64,000 nucleotides of DNA from Candidatus Dechloromonas phosphorivorans (GCA_016709495.1 JADJMS010000008.1:29488-93487), one strand, 5' to 3'. Shown: positions 46,055-54,770, counted from the first letter of the stretch. Notes: generated by a model from the letters alone, not told the origin. Numbers and translations are program-made.

Positions 46055-47019
46055 GCCAAAAATTCTGGTTGACCGCAACATTTGCCCTCGGTCTTGGTTT
46101 CAACGTTGCTGCCGAGCCGGTAAACCTCATTTTTGCCGGCGACATCATGCTTGATGATGGCCCCGGCCGCTTCATCGGCGAAGGTGGCGATCCTCTGCTG
46201 CCCTTCTCGGCAATTCTCAAAGAAGCGGATTACCGGATCGGTAATCTCGAATGCCCAATCGCCAACAACGGGGTTCAGCTCGACAACAAGATCTACAACT
46301 TCCGCGCCAAGCCACGTGTTCTGCCGGTGCTGCAAGGTCGTTTCGACGCCCTGTCGCTGGCCAACAACCATTCCGGTGACTATGGCCGCGAAGCTTTTCT
46401 GGAAACGATGATTCACTTGGACCAGGCTGGCATCAACTATTTCGGCGGCGGCCGCAACCTGGCCGAAGCGCACAAACCGCTGTGGATCGACCGCAAAGGC
46501 CTGAAGATCGCCGTCCTCGCCTACAACGAATACAAACCCCGCTCTTTTGAAGCCGGTGCCGATCATCCCGGCGTGGCATGGAGTGAAGATACGCAAGTCA
46601 TCGCCGATATCCGCGCCGCCAAAGCAGCCGGCGCCGACCTCGTCATCCCCTTCATGCACTGGGGTTGGGAAAAGGAAGGCAAACCCACTGAACGTCAGAA
46701 ACTGCTTGCCCGAAAAATGATCGATGAAGGCGTTGCAGCCGTGGTCGGCAGCCACCCGCATGTCACGCAGGGCGCCGAAATTTATAAAGGCAAGCCAATC
46801 ATTTACAGCCTGGGTAATTTCGTCTTCGACGGTTTCGACTACGCCGCCGGCAAACGCGGCTGGCTGTTGCGCCTCAAACTGGACAAATCCGGCGTCATTT
46901 TCTGGGATACGCTGGTCGCGCAGATGGATGACAACGGCACACCACTCCCGGTTTCCGGCACGTTTACGCCATGCGGGCGCGGTGGTGACGAAACGGTTTC
47001 GGAGTGTCAAAACCCGTAA
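46051..47019 (+). CDS. CapA family protein (poly-gamma-glutamate-type, metallophosphatase fold)
   Basis: 322 residues with a signal peptide. CapA/PGA_cap fold: VNLIFAGDIMLDDGPG with the metal-binding GD, YRIGNLECPIAN, DALSLANNHSGDYGREAF, VIPFMHWGWEKEG and VVGSHPHVTQGAEIYKGKPIIYSLGNFVFD, the Asp/Asn/His set of a calcineurin-like metal site. Known members take part in capsule polyglutamate export; lone copies like this have uncertain roles in the envelope. Confidence 0.85.
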   Translation: MSQKFWLTATFALGLGFNVAAEPVNLIFAGDIMLDDGPGRFIGEGGDPLLPFSAILKEADYRIGNLECPIANNGVQLDNKIYNFRAKPRVLPVLQGRFDALSLANNHSGDYGREAFLETMIHLDQAGINYFGGGRNLAEAHKPLWIDRKGLKIAVLAYNEYKPRSFEAGADHPGVAWSEDTQVIADIRAAKAAGADLVIPFMHWGWEKEGKPTERQKLLARKMIDEGVAAVVGSHPHVTQGAEIYKGKPIIYSLGNFVFDGFDYAAGKRGWLLRLKLDKSGVIFWDTLVAQMDDNGTPLPVSGTFTPCGRGGDETVSECQNP

Positions 47020-47032
47020 AAGGAGACAAAGC

Positions 47033-47482
47033 ATGGATACCCGTTACCTCGACGACCTCTTTCCCGGCCAGCATTTCAAGACGCCGGGGATTACGCTGAC
47101 CGAAGCCGACATCATCGATTTCGACCTGCGCTACGATCCGCAGCCCTTCCATCTCGACGTCAACGCCGCCGCCGAATCGCCGTATGGCGGCTTGATTGCC
47201 AGCGGTTTTCAGAGTCTGGCCCTCTGTTTCCGGCTCTTCATCCAGTCCGGCATGCTCGCCGAATCAAGCATGGGTTCGCCCGGTATCGACGAATTGCGCT
47301 GGCTCGCCCCGGTGCGGCCCGGCGATACGCTGCATACGGAAATCGAAGTCATTGAAGTGCGCCCATCCAAATCGAAGCTGGATCGCGGCATTGCCCGTCT
47401 GCGTTATCACGCGGTCAACCAGCGTGGCGAAGTCGTTTTAACCCTGATCATCAATCACCTGCTACGCCGTCGCACAGCATGA
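47033..47482 (+). CDS. MaoC family dehydratase
   Basis: 149 residues, single hot-dog domain. Enoyl-CoA hydratase-2 motif FDLRYDPQPFHLDVNAAAESPYGGLIASGFQSLAL holds the catalytic Asp and His. AAAGGAGA precedes the ATG closely. Likely hydrates a 2-enoyl-CoA; substrate unknown. Its stop overlaps the next start by 4 bases. Confidence 0.9.
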   Translation: MDTRYLDDLFPGQHFKTPGITLTEADIIDFDLRYDPQPFHLDVNAAAESPYGGLIASGFQSLALCFRLFIQSGMLAESSMGSPGIDELRWLAPVRPGDTLHTEIEVIEVRPSKSKLDRGIARLRYHAVNQRGEVVLTLIINHLLRRRTA

Positions 47483-48627
47483 GTACGCTGCGCGAATTTG
47501 CGCAACGTTACCTGATTCCCGACGCAGCGCCCCTCTCGCCAGCCGAACGTTGGCGCAGCACGCTGGCTGCGCTACTCGGCATGTTGCTGATTCAGGGCAT
47601 TCTGGCGGTATTGCCAGCACAACCCGGCATCAGTTACTTGCTGGCCCCGCTCGGTGCCAGTTCGGTAATTCTCTTCGTTCTGCCGCACAGTCCGTTGGCC
47701 CAGCCGTGGTCGCTGATCGGCGGCCTGTTTTTACCGGCGATCATCGGCCTGCTTTGTGGCACCTGGATACAGCCGGCCTTTCTGGCGGTCGCCATTGCCT
47801 TGGCACTTGCAGTCTGGATCACCGCCTGGCTGCGCTGCATCCACCCGCCGGGTGGTGCGATGGCGGTTGTTTTTGCAATCGCCGCGACACAACAACCGGT
47901 TTCTCTAACGACTGCAGTCCTCAATATTGGCGCGGCGCTGGTCGCCGTACTCTTCGTCAATAACCTGATTCCAGGCCGTCATTACCCGCAGTGCGCGCCC
48001 AAGCAAACAACAGCGCAGAAACCGCGTCCCAAGCGGGGCAGTATTCGCCACGAAGACCTGCAACACGCGCTGCAGAAGATTGATGCCTACCTCGACATCA
48101 GCGAAGAGGATCTGGTCCGCATCTACGATCTCGCCACCAACCATGCACACCAGCGCCATGAACAGCGCGTTTGTTCCGAAATCATGTCGACAGACGTGAT
48201 CAGCGTTGAATTTGGTACCGAATTGAACGAAGCCTGGGCGCTGTTGCAGCAACATAAATTACATGGCCTGCCGGTAGTTGACCGTAGCAAACGGGTAATC
48301 GGCCTGCTGACGCTGGATAATTTCCTCCGCCACGTCAAACCAGAGCCGGAACAGGGCATCGGCGACAACATCCGGCGCCTGCTGCGCACTTCGCCATCAG
48401 CCTATTCGGACAAACCGGAAGTGGTCGGCCAGATCATGAACGAGGCATTTGTCAGTGTTCGCTGCAATGATTCAATCAGCAAAACCGCCAGCCTGCTCGC
48501 CGCCAGCGACCACCCTGTCATCCTGCCGGTAATCGACGACAAGGGCCGGCTGGCTGGCGTCCTGACCCAAACCGATCTGCTTTCGGCGATCTATCAAAAG
48601 CAGGCGGCAGCAGCGGCCAAAGCCTAG
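47479..48627 (+). CDS. HPP family membrane protein with two CBS domains
   Basis: 382 residues. HPP domain with four membrane helices (residues 25-165), including CIHPPGGAMAVVFAI, the His-Pro-Pro signature, and a cytosolic tail with two CBS motifs (MSTDVISVEFGTELNEAWAL...HGLPVVDRSKRVIGLLT and MNEAFVSVRCNDSI...HPVILPVIDDKGRLAGVLTQTDLL). CBS pairs usually sense adenosine nucleotides; the HPP part of relatives transports nitrite in plastids. Function here is inferred only. Confidence 0.88.
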   Translation: MSTLREFAQRYLIPDAAPLSPAERWRSTLAALLGMLLIQGILAVLPAQPGISYLLAPLGASSVILFVLPHSPLAQPWSLIGGLFLPAIIGLLCGTWIQPAFLAVAIALALAVWITAWLRCIHPPGGAMAVVFAIAATQQPVSLTTAVLNIGAALVAVLFVNNLIPGRHYPQCAPKQTTAQKPRPKRGSIRHEDLQHALQKIDAYLDISEEDLVRIYDLATNHAHQRHEQRVCSEIMSTDVISVEFGTELNEAWALLQQHKLHGLPVVDRSKRVIGLLTLDNFLRHVKPEPEQGIGDNIRRLLRTSPSAYSDKPEVVGQIMNEAFVSVRCNDSISKTASLLAASDHPVILPVIDDKGRLAGVLTQTDLLSAIYQKQAAAAAKA

Positions 48628-49304
48628 CAAGATTGCGGGGATACGGAATTTTGGGGGCTGGTTACTTTGGCAAATCGGCCATTGCGGTCATTGGCTATTC
48701 TCTTCGCCACTTGCAGGAGAGCGTTAGATTGCGGCCGTAGATCAGGGTTGTAGCTGGATGATCCCGACTCTACTTTTGCTTGGGCCCATTGCAAACGATC
48801 AGCTAGGTCAGTGTGAAATGCCCAGCATTATCCAATACGGGACATAGTGCTCCGGACTCTAATAAAGACGCGTACCATAGGACCATTGAATAAATTCGGA
48901 CAATTTTTTTCATTGGAGACTGGCTTGGTACTGTGCGAAAAAATGTAAAGCTTACAAGGGGCTCTTAAAAATATACCCCCATTCTTCCCTTGAGCACAAG
49001 GGTGGAAATCAGATTAAGGGGATGGGTCTGGCCGTCGGGCTGTTGAATTTTATAAGTGCTCGACATGCGGAACAGAGTGGGGTTGTGATGGCGATAAAAA
49101 GGACACATACGCAGGTTGGTATATAACGAGCCCTAGGGGGTGATGACGATCTAGCTAGCGTTCATCAGCGTGCTGTCGCAGGCACGACACATCGGGTTGA
49201 TTGCCGTCTTGTAAAGTCTGCATGCGAGCAAATAAGATCCCACTCCCAGCGGGGATTGTTCGCTTAGGGGGATCTTAGGTCTTGCTTCGTTTTTTTGGTG
49301 TTAC
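48628..49304. other. Gene-poor left edge of accessory island
   Basis: About 680 bases with short, stop-rich frames, no recognisable gene, tRNA or attachment site, and no clear direct repeat at the boundaries. The composition seems more AT-rich than the flanking core genes. It may hold the remains of older insertions; I can support nothing specific. Confidence 0.5.
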
Positions 49305-49745
49305 TCAACGCGCTTTGATCACAGGCTTATTAATGGTATCCAACTCATTGCTGAGGACTGATAGCCCAACTGAGAATTGCCCCCATGGCTGTCGGGCTGT
49401 CAGTAAAAGGATCAATTCACGGATAGCAGGGAAAGCCATGGTGTGTGCAGCCTGGAGGGCAAAGTCGTGGCGGTGTTCGGCCGGAATCTCATCTGTAATG
49501 GTGAATACGACGAGGCACAGGACGTTTATCGTGTAAGGCGAATTTTCGTCATTGGCAACTACCTTTACCCGCAATTCGCCAACAAACCGGCTCTCGCTTC
49601 CTGGGAATGCAGCAACATTTATTTTCGAATCAATTGCAGGGCTGACTTGGTTGATTTCAGATTTGGATGCGTAATTTGGATTCGCAGTGATCAAAATCTC
49701 TGGAAATGTCGTTGATTCGAATGTGACAGGAATTGACTGACTCAT
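49305..49745 (-). CDS. SecB-like chaperone of a toxin-antitoxin-chaperone system
   Basis: 146 residues. The C-terminal part (RHDFALQAAHTMAFPAIREL, then LLLTARQPWGQFSVGL) resembles the end of SecB-like proteins, where a helix leads into a 'tARg-fp-l-l' strand. Preceding beta-rich segments (VNVAAFPG, RFVGELRVKVVANDE, TINVLCLVVFTI) fit the SecB fold. I chose ATG 49745, two bases after the antitoxin stop; the upstream in-frame ATG 49775 would overlap. In toxin-antitoxin-chaperone systems such a chaperone protects the antitoxin from degradation. Assignment is by pattern, not a search. Confidence 0.65.
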   Translation of the reverse strand: MSQSIPVTFESTTFPEILITANPNYASKSEINQVSPAIDSKINVAAFPGSESRFVGELRVKVVANDENSPYTINVLCLVVFTITDEIPAEHRHDFALQAAHTMAFPAIRELILLLTARQPWGQFSVGLSVLSNELDTINKPVIKAR

Positions 49746-49747
49746 GA

Positions 49748-50485
49748 TCAGTTTCTGGTGTAACTGAGGAGCCATGGTGATACGGATGGCAACATATTTC
49801 CCACCCGATCAGTATTCACTGAATTGCTATTGGTGAACTTGTCGGAAAGACGAATTGAAGCAATAGAGTAATCACTGACTTCCAGGTTGCTTACACGCTC
49901 AAGGAACTGTCGTGGCACAGCGTTAGGCCGCATTGCCTCAAGAAGTGAGTCATAAATATCGTCAATATGGCTAATCCAGTAATCGGGTTGCTCAGTCGTA
50001 TCTGCGAGTTCGATCTTTACGCGTGCGCGCAATGCCATTCGTTTCATGATCTCTTGGTCTTCAAGGGCTGCCAGTAGCAAATTGGAAACAACCGATGAAG
50101 GAGCAGATTCTCCGCGCTCCCATTTTGAGAACGAGTTTCCAGTTGATTTGAACAATTTCTTGGCATCGTCTTGCGTCAGTCCATACTTTTGCCGTAACTC
50201 GACGATTTTTCTCGGCGGGATGGTGTCACCGACGATAGTCAATTCAAACTCGAAATATAGCCTGTTGTTACGTTCAATCTGTCCAGGCGCAAAGAAAGTG
50301 CACTCGCAGTCAGGGCAGACGGTGTGTTCTTGCCCTTCAAGGTGATGCTCCTTGTTTAGATAGCGATAAGTCGTAGAGAGGTCGTATTGAACCTCAACAT
50401 TTTTGCTATCGCAAAGAGGGCAGGTTTCTATTGGATTAGTTTTTTCATTTAAAAGTCTGAAGGGTGCGTGCTGACAATGATGCAT
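49748..50485 (-). CDS. MqsA-like antitoxin with long C-terminal tail
   Basis: Up to 245 residues. N-terminal zinc domain with CPLC and CPDC pairs (TCPLCDSKNV, HTVCPDCECTFF), then an Xre-type helix-turn-helix (IVELRQKYGLTQDDAKKLFK, GNSFSKWERGESAPSSVVSN). This is the MqsA/YgiT arrangement. A tail of about 95 residues follows, long enough to be a chaperone-addiction region. One missing A in the A-run at about 50440 could hide the true start: ATG 50448, directly after the preceding TAA, would then read MKKTNPIETCPLC. The protein is expected to repress its own operon. Confidence 0.75.
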   Translation of the reverse strand: MHHCQHAPFRLLNEKTNPIETCPLCDSKNVEVQYDLSTTYRYLNKEHHLEGQEHTVCPDCECTFFAPGQIERNNRLYFEFELTIVGDTIPPRKIVELRQKYGLTQDDAKKLFKSTGNSFSKWERGESAPSSVVSNLLLAALEDQEIMKRMALRARVKIELADTTEQPDYWISHIDDIYDSLLEAMRPNAVPRQFLERVSNLEVSDYSIASIRLSDKFTNSNSVNTDRVGNMLPSVSPWLLSYTRN

Positions 50486-50679
50486 CTGGGGTTTGAATCG
50501 CGAAATCCAAATTTAACAAAGATTGGAAGTCCGGTTCTCTTGCATTCAATTTTCTTGAGGCGCATCCAGCGAATTCGATAAGCATCTGCATCTACTGTCA
50601 TTCCTGACTTGATAGGGTCTTGCTCGGATTCGACGTAATGAGGATCATCGTGATCATATGGTCTCAGATACATGAACAA
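50449..50679 (-). CDS. Unrecognised small protein, toxin candidate (part B)
   Basis: 76 residues, polar, no signal peptide: starts MFMYLRPYDHDDPHYVES and ends RCIIVSTHPSDF. A basic middle (RIRWMRLKKIECKRTGLP) could contact RNA. It lies between the small frame at 50664 and the antitoxin, overlapping both, so position alone suggests a toxin. The overlap with the previous frame in another phase also allows that the two are one gene of about 150 codons split by an indel (METAELQ joined to LFMYLRP). No family recognised. Confidence 0.45.
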   Translation of the reverse strand: MFMYLRPYDHDDPHYVESEQDPIKSGMTVDADAYRIRWMRLKKIECKRTGLPIFVKFGFRDSNPRCIIVSTHPSDF

Positions 50680-50897
50680 CTCTGAAGTTCAGCAGTTTCC
50701 ATTCTTGGCATAAATCGCATTTTCATGTCCGAGGCAGCTTTTGAGTCCCCGAGGACAACGACGCTATATTCGGATACCAGCGACTGGACGACACCAAGGT
50801 GATACACGGGGCCATTGTCAATCTTAATTCTACTGCCACTGACCCGAGTCTTGAGGTTGCCCTTGATGACACGTCGCGGATTGGGATTATTAACCAT
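50664..50897 (-). CDS. Unrecognised small protein, toxin candidate (part A)
   Basis: 77 residues, basic at the N-terminus (NPNPRRVIKGNLKTRVSGSR), then a hydrophobic strand-rich centre (VYHLGVVQSLVSEYSVVVLG). It is the first frame of the presumed toxin-antitoxin-chaperone transcript; an AACC-N5-GGTT palindrome overlaps its start codon. I do not recognise a toxin family, and it may be joined with the following frame. Confidence 0.45.
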   Translation of the reverse strand: MVNNPNPRRVIKGNLKTRVSGSRIKIDNGPVYHLGVVQSLVSEYSVVVLGDSKAASDMKMRFMPRMETAELQSCSCI

Positions 50898-50904
50898 ATT
50901 GGTT
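50892..50904. promoter_or_regulatory. AACC-N5-GGTT palindrome, candidate antitoxin operator
   Basis: AACCATATTGGTT overlaps the start codon of the first small frame. MqsA antitoxins bind palindromes of the AACCT-spacer-AGGTT kind, so this is a natural operator for the MqsA-like protein encoded downstream. Confidence 0.5.
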
Positions 50905-50928
50905 AGTTAGTACAGTAATTTTGTGAAT

Positions 50929-51906
50929 TCATCTGGCTTCAATGTCGACCAAAACGCGGGATCTCTTCTCTTGGTCTGTCGCTTCATCAATGTAGGTTGT
51001 TTCAACAAAAGTGATCCGACAGTTTCGACCAAAAAACTCTGTCACTTTGTTGGCCAGTTCTGTCGGGGCTGTACCGGTGACCAAGCCGTTGTCACCGGTG
51101 AATTCAAATTTGTGGCGCCGAAGACTGGCGCCGGTTAGTGTGCCGGTAACCTTAAGTGTTCTTGGTTGTGTCTCATGGATCTTGGCTAGGCGATTAGCCA
51201 TGACTAGGAGGCTGTTTTCGTCGGCAATCCAGCTTCGATGCTGGCCATCTGGTGATCTCCATCCGACCTTCGGCGTTGCTTCAACCTTGACCATTGTGTT
51301 GATCAGGTGCCGGTAGTTGGTCATTACACGCTGACCGAGCTTGGCGGCCTGCTCGAGTGGGTTGTTGGCATTAACCAATTCGAATGTTGCCTCAAGGGCC
51401 GAATTGCTTACACTAGTTCCGGTCAAGTCGGAGCGCGTTGCAGCGGTGAAACGTATGCCAAATGACGATGGATAGAAGCCTGCAACTTCGAGCTGGCAAA
51501 GATTGCGAATCTGCGGAGGAATGGCCGGTGTAATGCGTGTTGTATTCAGTGATTGCCCGACCCGTTCGAACAGCCGTTGCATGGCGTCGAAAAAAATAGC
51601 CAGCGATTTGGCGCTAGCTCGGTGCTCGTCGTATCGTTTCCCAGCTAGTGCGAAATCGATCACCTCGAGTTCGCGTGCTCGCATGATGTCGGCGAGAGCA
51701 CTTTCATTTTTTGCCTGAGAGTTGCGCAGGTTATCAATCGAAAGCAAATAAGCATTCAACGGTCCATCGGAAGCGATGATGCGCTGTTGGGCTTCAATTG
51801 CCTGGTCGGCAGCGAATATTTTTTCCCGTAACCAGCGTACCTGCTGTTCCGCGTGTTCGGTGTCAACTTCCTTTCGCCAGGAATGAATTTCAGGAAGTTG
51901 CCGCAT
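50929..51906 (-). CDS. Hypothetical protein, 325 aa, island module
   Basis: Not recognised. Residues about 10-110 are rich in Glu/Gln/Ala/Leu and likely form a coiled coil (EHAEQQVRWLREKIFAADQAIEAQQ). The middle is mixed, and the C-terminal 75 residues are beta-rich (LKVTGTLTGASLRRHKFEFT, then GRNCRITFVETTYIDE), like a small OB- or barrel-type domain. No membrane segment. Its start overlaps the 44-codon frame upstream, so translation is coupled. The gap of 31 bases to the toxin candidates includes the palindrome, so it may be a separate operon. Confidence 0.6.
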   Translation of the reverse strand: MRQLPEIHSWRKEVDTEHAEQQVRWLREKIFAADQAIEAQQRIIASDGPLNAYLLSIDNLRNSQAKNESALADIMRARELEVIDFALAGKRYDEHRASAKSLAIFFDAMQRLFERVGQSLNTTRITPAIPPQIRNLCQLEVAGFYPSSFGIRFTAATRSDLTGTSVSNSALEATFELVNANNPLEQAAKLGQRVMTNYRHLINTMVKVEATPKVGWRSPDGQHRSWIADENSLLVMANRLAKIHETQPRTLKVTGTLTGASLRRHKFEFTGDNGLVTGTAPTELANKVTEFFGRNCRITFVETTYIDEATDQEKRSRVLVDIEAR

Positions 51907-52024
51907 TGGCAGATTCCTCTAGTGGCCGTGATTCTGTGATCTCAACGTGGCGCAGGATGATGCCTTTGCGCTGGCCTTTATGGTCGTGGCCTAGTTCCTT
52001 TTCCCAATAGTTACGTAAGATCAT
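51890..52024 (-). CDS. Small coupled protein, 44 aa
   Basis: Short frame starting ATG 52024 with an ATGA overlap with the preceding gene's stop and ending 17 bases inside the next gene. It reads MILRNYWEKELGHDHKGQRK and ends in EESANAATS. Very charged, no motif recognised. Both overlaps suggest that it is translated between the DUF6932-like protein and the 325-residue protein. Confidence 0.45.
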   Translation of the reverse strand: MILRNYWEKELGHDHKGQRKGIILRHVEITESRPLEESANAATS

Positions 52025-52469
52025 GAAATCAGCATTGAGATGGTGTCTTTTGGCGGTAACGGAACAAAATAGGAGTCGCAGTGGCAGTGCTTGGCTGTCG
52101 TGTTCCCCTGGAAATATTGGTTGATTATGGCTTTTAGAGCCGACGGCAGTGATTCATAAACGTATACGTCGCAGTAATTGACCAAATCGATTCCTTGTGG
52201 CCCATCTTCGTTGGAAACGAAGCTGCCGCCAATCCACTGCTCAGCAGGCAGTCCAACCAGTTGCAAAGCAGCAACCAGCTTTCGTAGCCCTCGAATAGTC
52301 TAACCCGATCACCGCAGCCGAGACCCTCGTAATTTACACAACGTTCCTTTATCTGCTCGTGGGCGGCAGGGTGGAAGCCAGGTGGCAAATAGCCGATCCT
52401 CGGATCGAAATCAGGTAGAACGTTCAAAGTTGCCCCAAAAGTACGCGTGCATATCGGGGCAATGCGCAC
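52021..52469 (-). pseudogene. DUF6932-like protein, one frameshift
   Basis: Two frames together give about 148 residues: LPDFDPRIGYLPPGFHPAAH, RLFEGYESWLLLCNWL, then (other frame) LVGLPAEQWIGGSFVSNEDG, PQGIDLVNYCDVYVYE. The 'G-x-LPPG-H', 'WIGGSFV..K/E-x-P-x-DID' pattern recalls DUF6932, a nucleotidyltransferase-like family often found near toxin-antitoxin or defence genes; here the acidic pair reads QGIDLV. The break lies near 52265. Upstream is empty DNA. Confidence 0.55.
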
Positions 52470-52854
52470 GCCTTCGGTGGAGTTGCCATTTTTAGGTCAT
52501 GACGAGGGCGGCGATTGCCATACATACGTCATTATCAACGTTGCTAATATCATTTGGCAAGCAATTGACCAAGGGGGGGTAGTTTTCGGGGGCTCTCGTG
52601 AGGCCTGTGTGGCGCAAAAAACTCACACGCTTTGGTTGGGTGGTGATGGCTGATTGATTCGAACCCATTCCTGGCCGACACGGTGCAATAGCTGAAAGGC
52701 GGAAATGGCCCTTGGATTCAATCGGTCGGTGATTAGGCATCACAAGTAGCAGATAGCAGAGGCAGGTTCTCGGACATTCCTCTGAATCTGCTCATACTGT
52801 GAAGATGGCTTTTGTCTGCCGCCCACATGTTTGCTGGCAGCAAAGGCCATCAAA
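52470..52854. other. Gene-poor right edge of accessory island
   Basis: 385 bases with no supportable gene or RNA. Must include the promoter for the DUF6932-like gene; no clear repeat or attachment site was seen. Confidence 0.5.
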
Positions 52855-54075
52855 CTACTGATAGCGCAGCGCCTCAATCGGGTCGAGTTGCGCTGCCTTG
52901 CGTGCCGGGTACCAGCCAAAGAAGATACCGACAGTAGCGGCCACAGCAAAGGCAACCAGTGCCGCACTACCGGAAATCACGACGACCATGCCGGTAAAGG
53001 CATTGATGCCGAGCGCAATGCCGAGACCAAGCAGCAAGCCGAGCAGGCAACCGGCGAAGGAGATCATCACCGCTTCGAGCAGGAACTGGGTCAGGATGTC
53101 TTTCTGGCGCGCGCCTATCGCCATGCGGATGCCGATTTCCCGCGTCCGTTCCGTCACTGAAACCAGCATGATGTTCATGATGCCGATACCGCCGACCAGC
53201 AGTGAAATCGAAGCGATGGCACCGAGCAGGATGGACATGGTGCGTGTCGTCTCAGCCTCGGATTCGGCCGCCGCCGACAGGTTGCGCATGAAGAAGTCGT
53301 CCGGCATGCCTTCGCGCAGACGGTGGCGCTGGCGCAGCAGCGCGGTGATGCCGGCTTCGACTTTGGGCATCGCTTCAGCCGATTCAGCCTGTACCATGAT
53401 CATCCGCACCGAGCCCAGGAAAGGCGTGCCGAACACCTTGCGCTGCGCGGTGCTGAGCGGAATGATCACGGTATCGTCCTGGTCACGGCCATCGAGATTC
53501 TGGCCCTTGCTGCCGAGCACGCCGATCACGATAAAGGGGTTTTGCTGGATGCGCATGGTCTTGCCTACCGGGTCATCGCCAGCAAACAGGTTCTCGGCCA
53601 CCGTCTTGCCGATCAGCGCGACACGGGTTGAGGAACGCACATCGGAATCGCCAAAGGCCGCACCATTGACGATGCTCCAGGCACGTGCCTCAAGGTAGGA
53701 CGGCGTCGTGCCAATCACCTGCGTACTCCAGTTTTGCGAGCCGTATACCAGTTGCCGGGTGCCTTGATGTGTTGGCGAAACATTGGTCACGCCGTCGAGT
53801 TCGCTCATTGCGTCGGCATCCGCCACATTCAGCGATGGTGCGCCGGCTGAACCGCTGCGCACGCCGCCGGCGGTAAAGGAGCCGGAAAGCACAATGTACA
53901 GATTGGAACCCATGGTGCTGATTGTCTGCTGCACGGCATACTGCGCGCCTTGGCCGATGGCCATCATGATGACTACGGCACCAACACCGATCACCATGCC
54001 GAGCATGGTCAGCGCCGTGCGCAGGCGGTTGGCGCCCATCGCCAGCCAGGCTTCGCCGAGCATCGCCTTCAGCAT
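52855..54075 (-). CDS. MacB-type ABC transporter permease
   Basis: 406 residues. One N-terminal helix (LRTALTMLGMVIGVGAVVIMMAIG), a large periplasmic MacB domain (IVLSGSFTAGGVRSGSAGAPSL, QLVYGSQNWSTQVIGT, NPFIVIGVLGSKG) and three C-terminal helices in the FtsX domain (MLVSVTERTREIGIRMAIGARQKDIL). It belongs to the MacAB-TolC efflux architecture, but the ATPase is a separate gene. Exports macrolides, peptides or siderophores in relatives; substrate here is unknown. Overlaps the ATPase stop by 7 bases. Confidence 0.92.
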   Translation of the reverse strand: MLKAMLGEAWLAMGANRLRTALTMLGMVIGVGAVVIMMAIGQGAQYAVQQTISTMGSNLYIVLSGSFTAGGVRSGSAGAPSLNVADADAMSELDGVTNVSPTHQGTRQLVYGSQNWSTQVIGTTPSYLEARAWSIVNGAAFGDSDVRSSTRVALIGKTVAENLFAGDDPVGKTMRIQQNPFIVIGVLGSKGQNLDGRDQDDTVIIPLSTAQRKVFGTPFLGSVRMIMVQAESAEAMPKVEAGITALLRQRHRLREGMPDDFFMRNLSAAAESEAETTRTMSILLGAIASISLLVGGIGIMNIMLVSVTERTREIGIRMAIGARQKDILTQFLLEAVMISFAGCLLGLLLGLGIALGINAFTGMVVVISGSAALVAFAVAATVGIFFGWYPARKAAQLDPIEALRYQ

Positions 54076-54770
54076 GGCAGTTGTTCCGTCAGATGGTCGC
54101 TGACCAGCTTGCCGTCGAGAAAGCGCACTTGCCGTTTGGCATGCGCCGCGATATCCGGCTCGTGCGTGACCAGCACGATGGTGATGCCTTCCGCGTTCAG
54201 ATCACCGAACAGGCGCATGATTTCTTCGCTGGTCTGGCTGTCGAGGTTGCCGGTCGGCTCGTCGGCAAGAATCAACTGTGGTTTGTTGACCAGCGCCCGG
54301 GCAATCGCCACACGCTGCTGCTGACCACCGGAAATCCGGCTCGGCAGCGATTCGGCGTATTTGAGCAGCCCCACTTTGTCTAGCTGTTCGCGGGCTGCCT
54401 GCCGACGCTGTTCCTTGTTGATACCGGCATAGACCAGCGGCAACGCGACGTTATCCTGCAAAGTCATGCGCGGCAGCAGGTTGAAGCCCTGAAAAACAAA
54501 ACCCAGGGTGCGATTACGCAATTTGGCCAGGGCATCGGTTGCCATGTGCGCAACATTCTCACCGGTCAGAAAATAGTCGCCCATGGTCGGCGTATCGAGG
54601 CAGCCGAGCAGGTTCATGAAAGTCGATTTGCCGGAACCGGACGGCCCCATGATGGCGATGTACTCGCCAGGCAGAATCGTCAGATCGACCCCGCGCAAGG
54701 CGGGAAAAAGTCCGGCCGCCGTTGCGTAGGATTTACCCAGCCCGACAACCCGGATGACCGCTTCCGCCAT
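54069..54770 (-). CDS. ABC transporter ATP-binding protein (MacB/LolD type)
   Basis: 233 residues. Walker A IMGPSGSGKSTFMNLLG, LGFVFQGFNLLPRMTLQDNVALPL, signature ISGGQQQRVAIARAL, Walker B ILADEPTGNLDSQTSEEIM, H-loop VTHEPDIAAHA. Pairs with the permease at 52855. Starts on the last base of the macA stop region. Confidence 0.93.
   Translation of the reverse strand: MAEAVIRVVGLGKSYATAAGLFPALRGVDLTILPGEYIAIMGPSGSGKSTFMNLLGCLDTPTMGDYFLTGENVAHMATDALAKLRNRTLGFVFQGFNLLPRMTLQDNVALPLVYAGINKEQRRQAAREQLDKVGLLKYAESLPSRISGGQQQRVAIARALVNKPQLILADEPTGNLDSQTSEEIMRLFGDLNAEGITIVLVTHEPDIAAHAKRQVRFLDGKLVSDHLTEQLPC

Noticed and set aside
46003..47034. Long antisense frame (343 codons) across capA
   Set aside because: The sense strand encodes all CapA motifs; the antisense product has none.
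48628..52854. Integrase or tRNA-linked genomic island
   Set aside because: No integrase, tRNA or flanking direct repeat was found at either edge, so the island is defined only by gene content.
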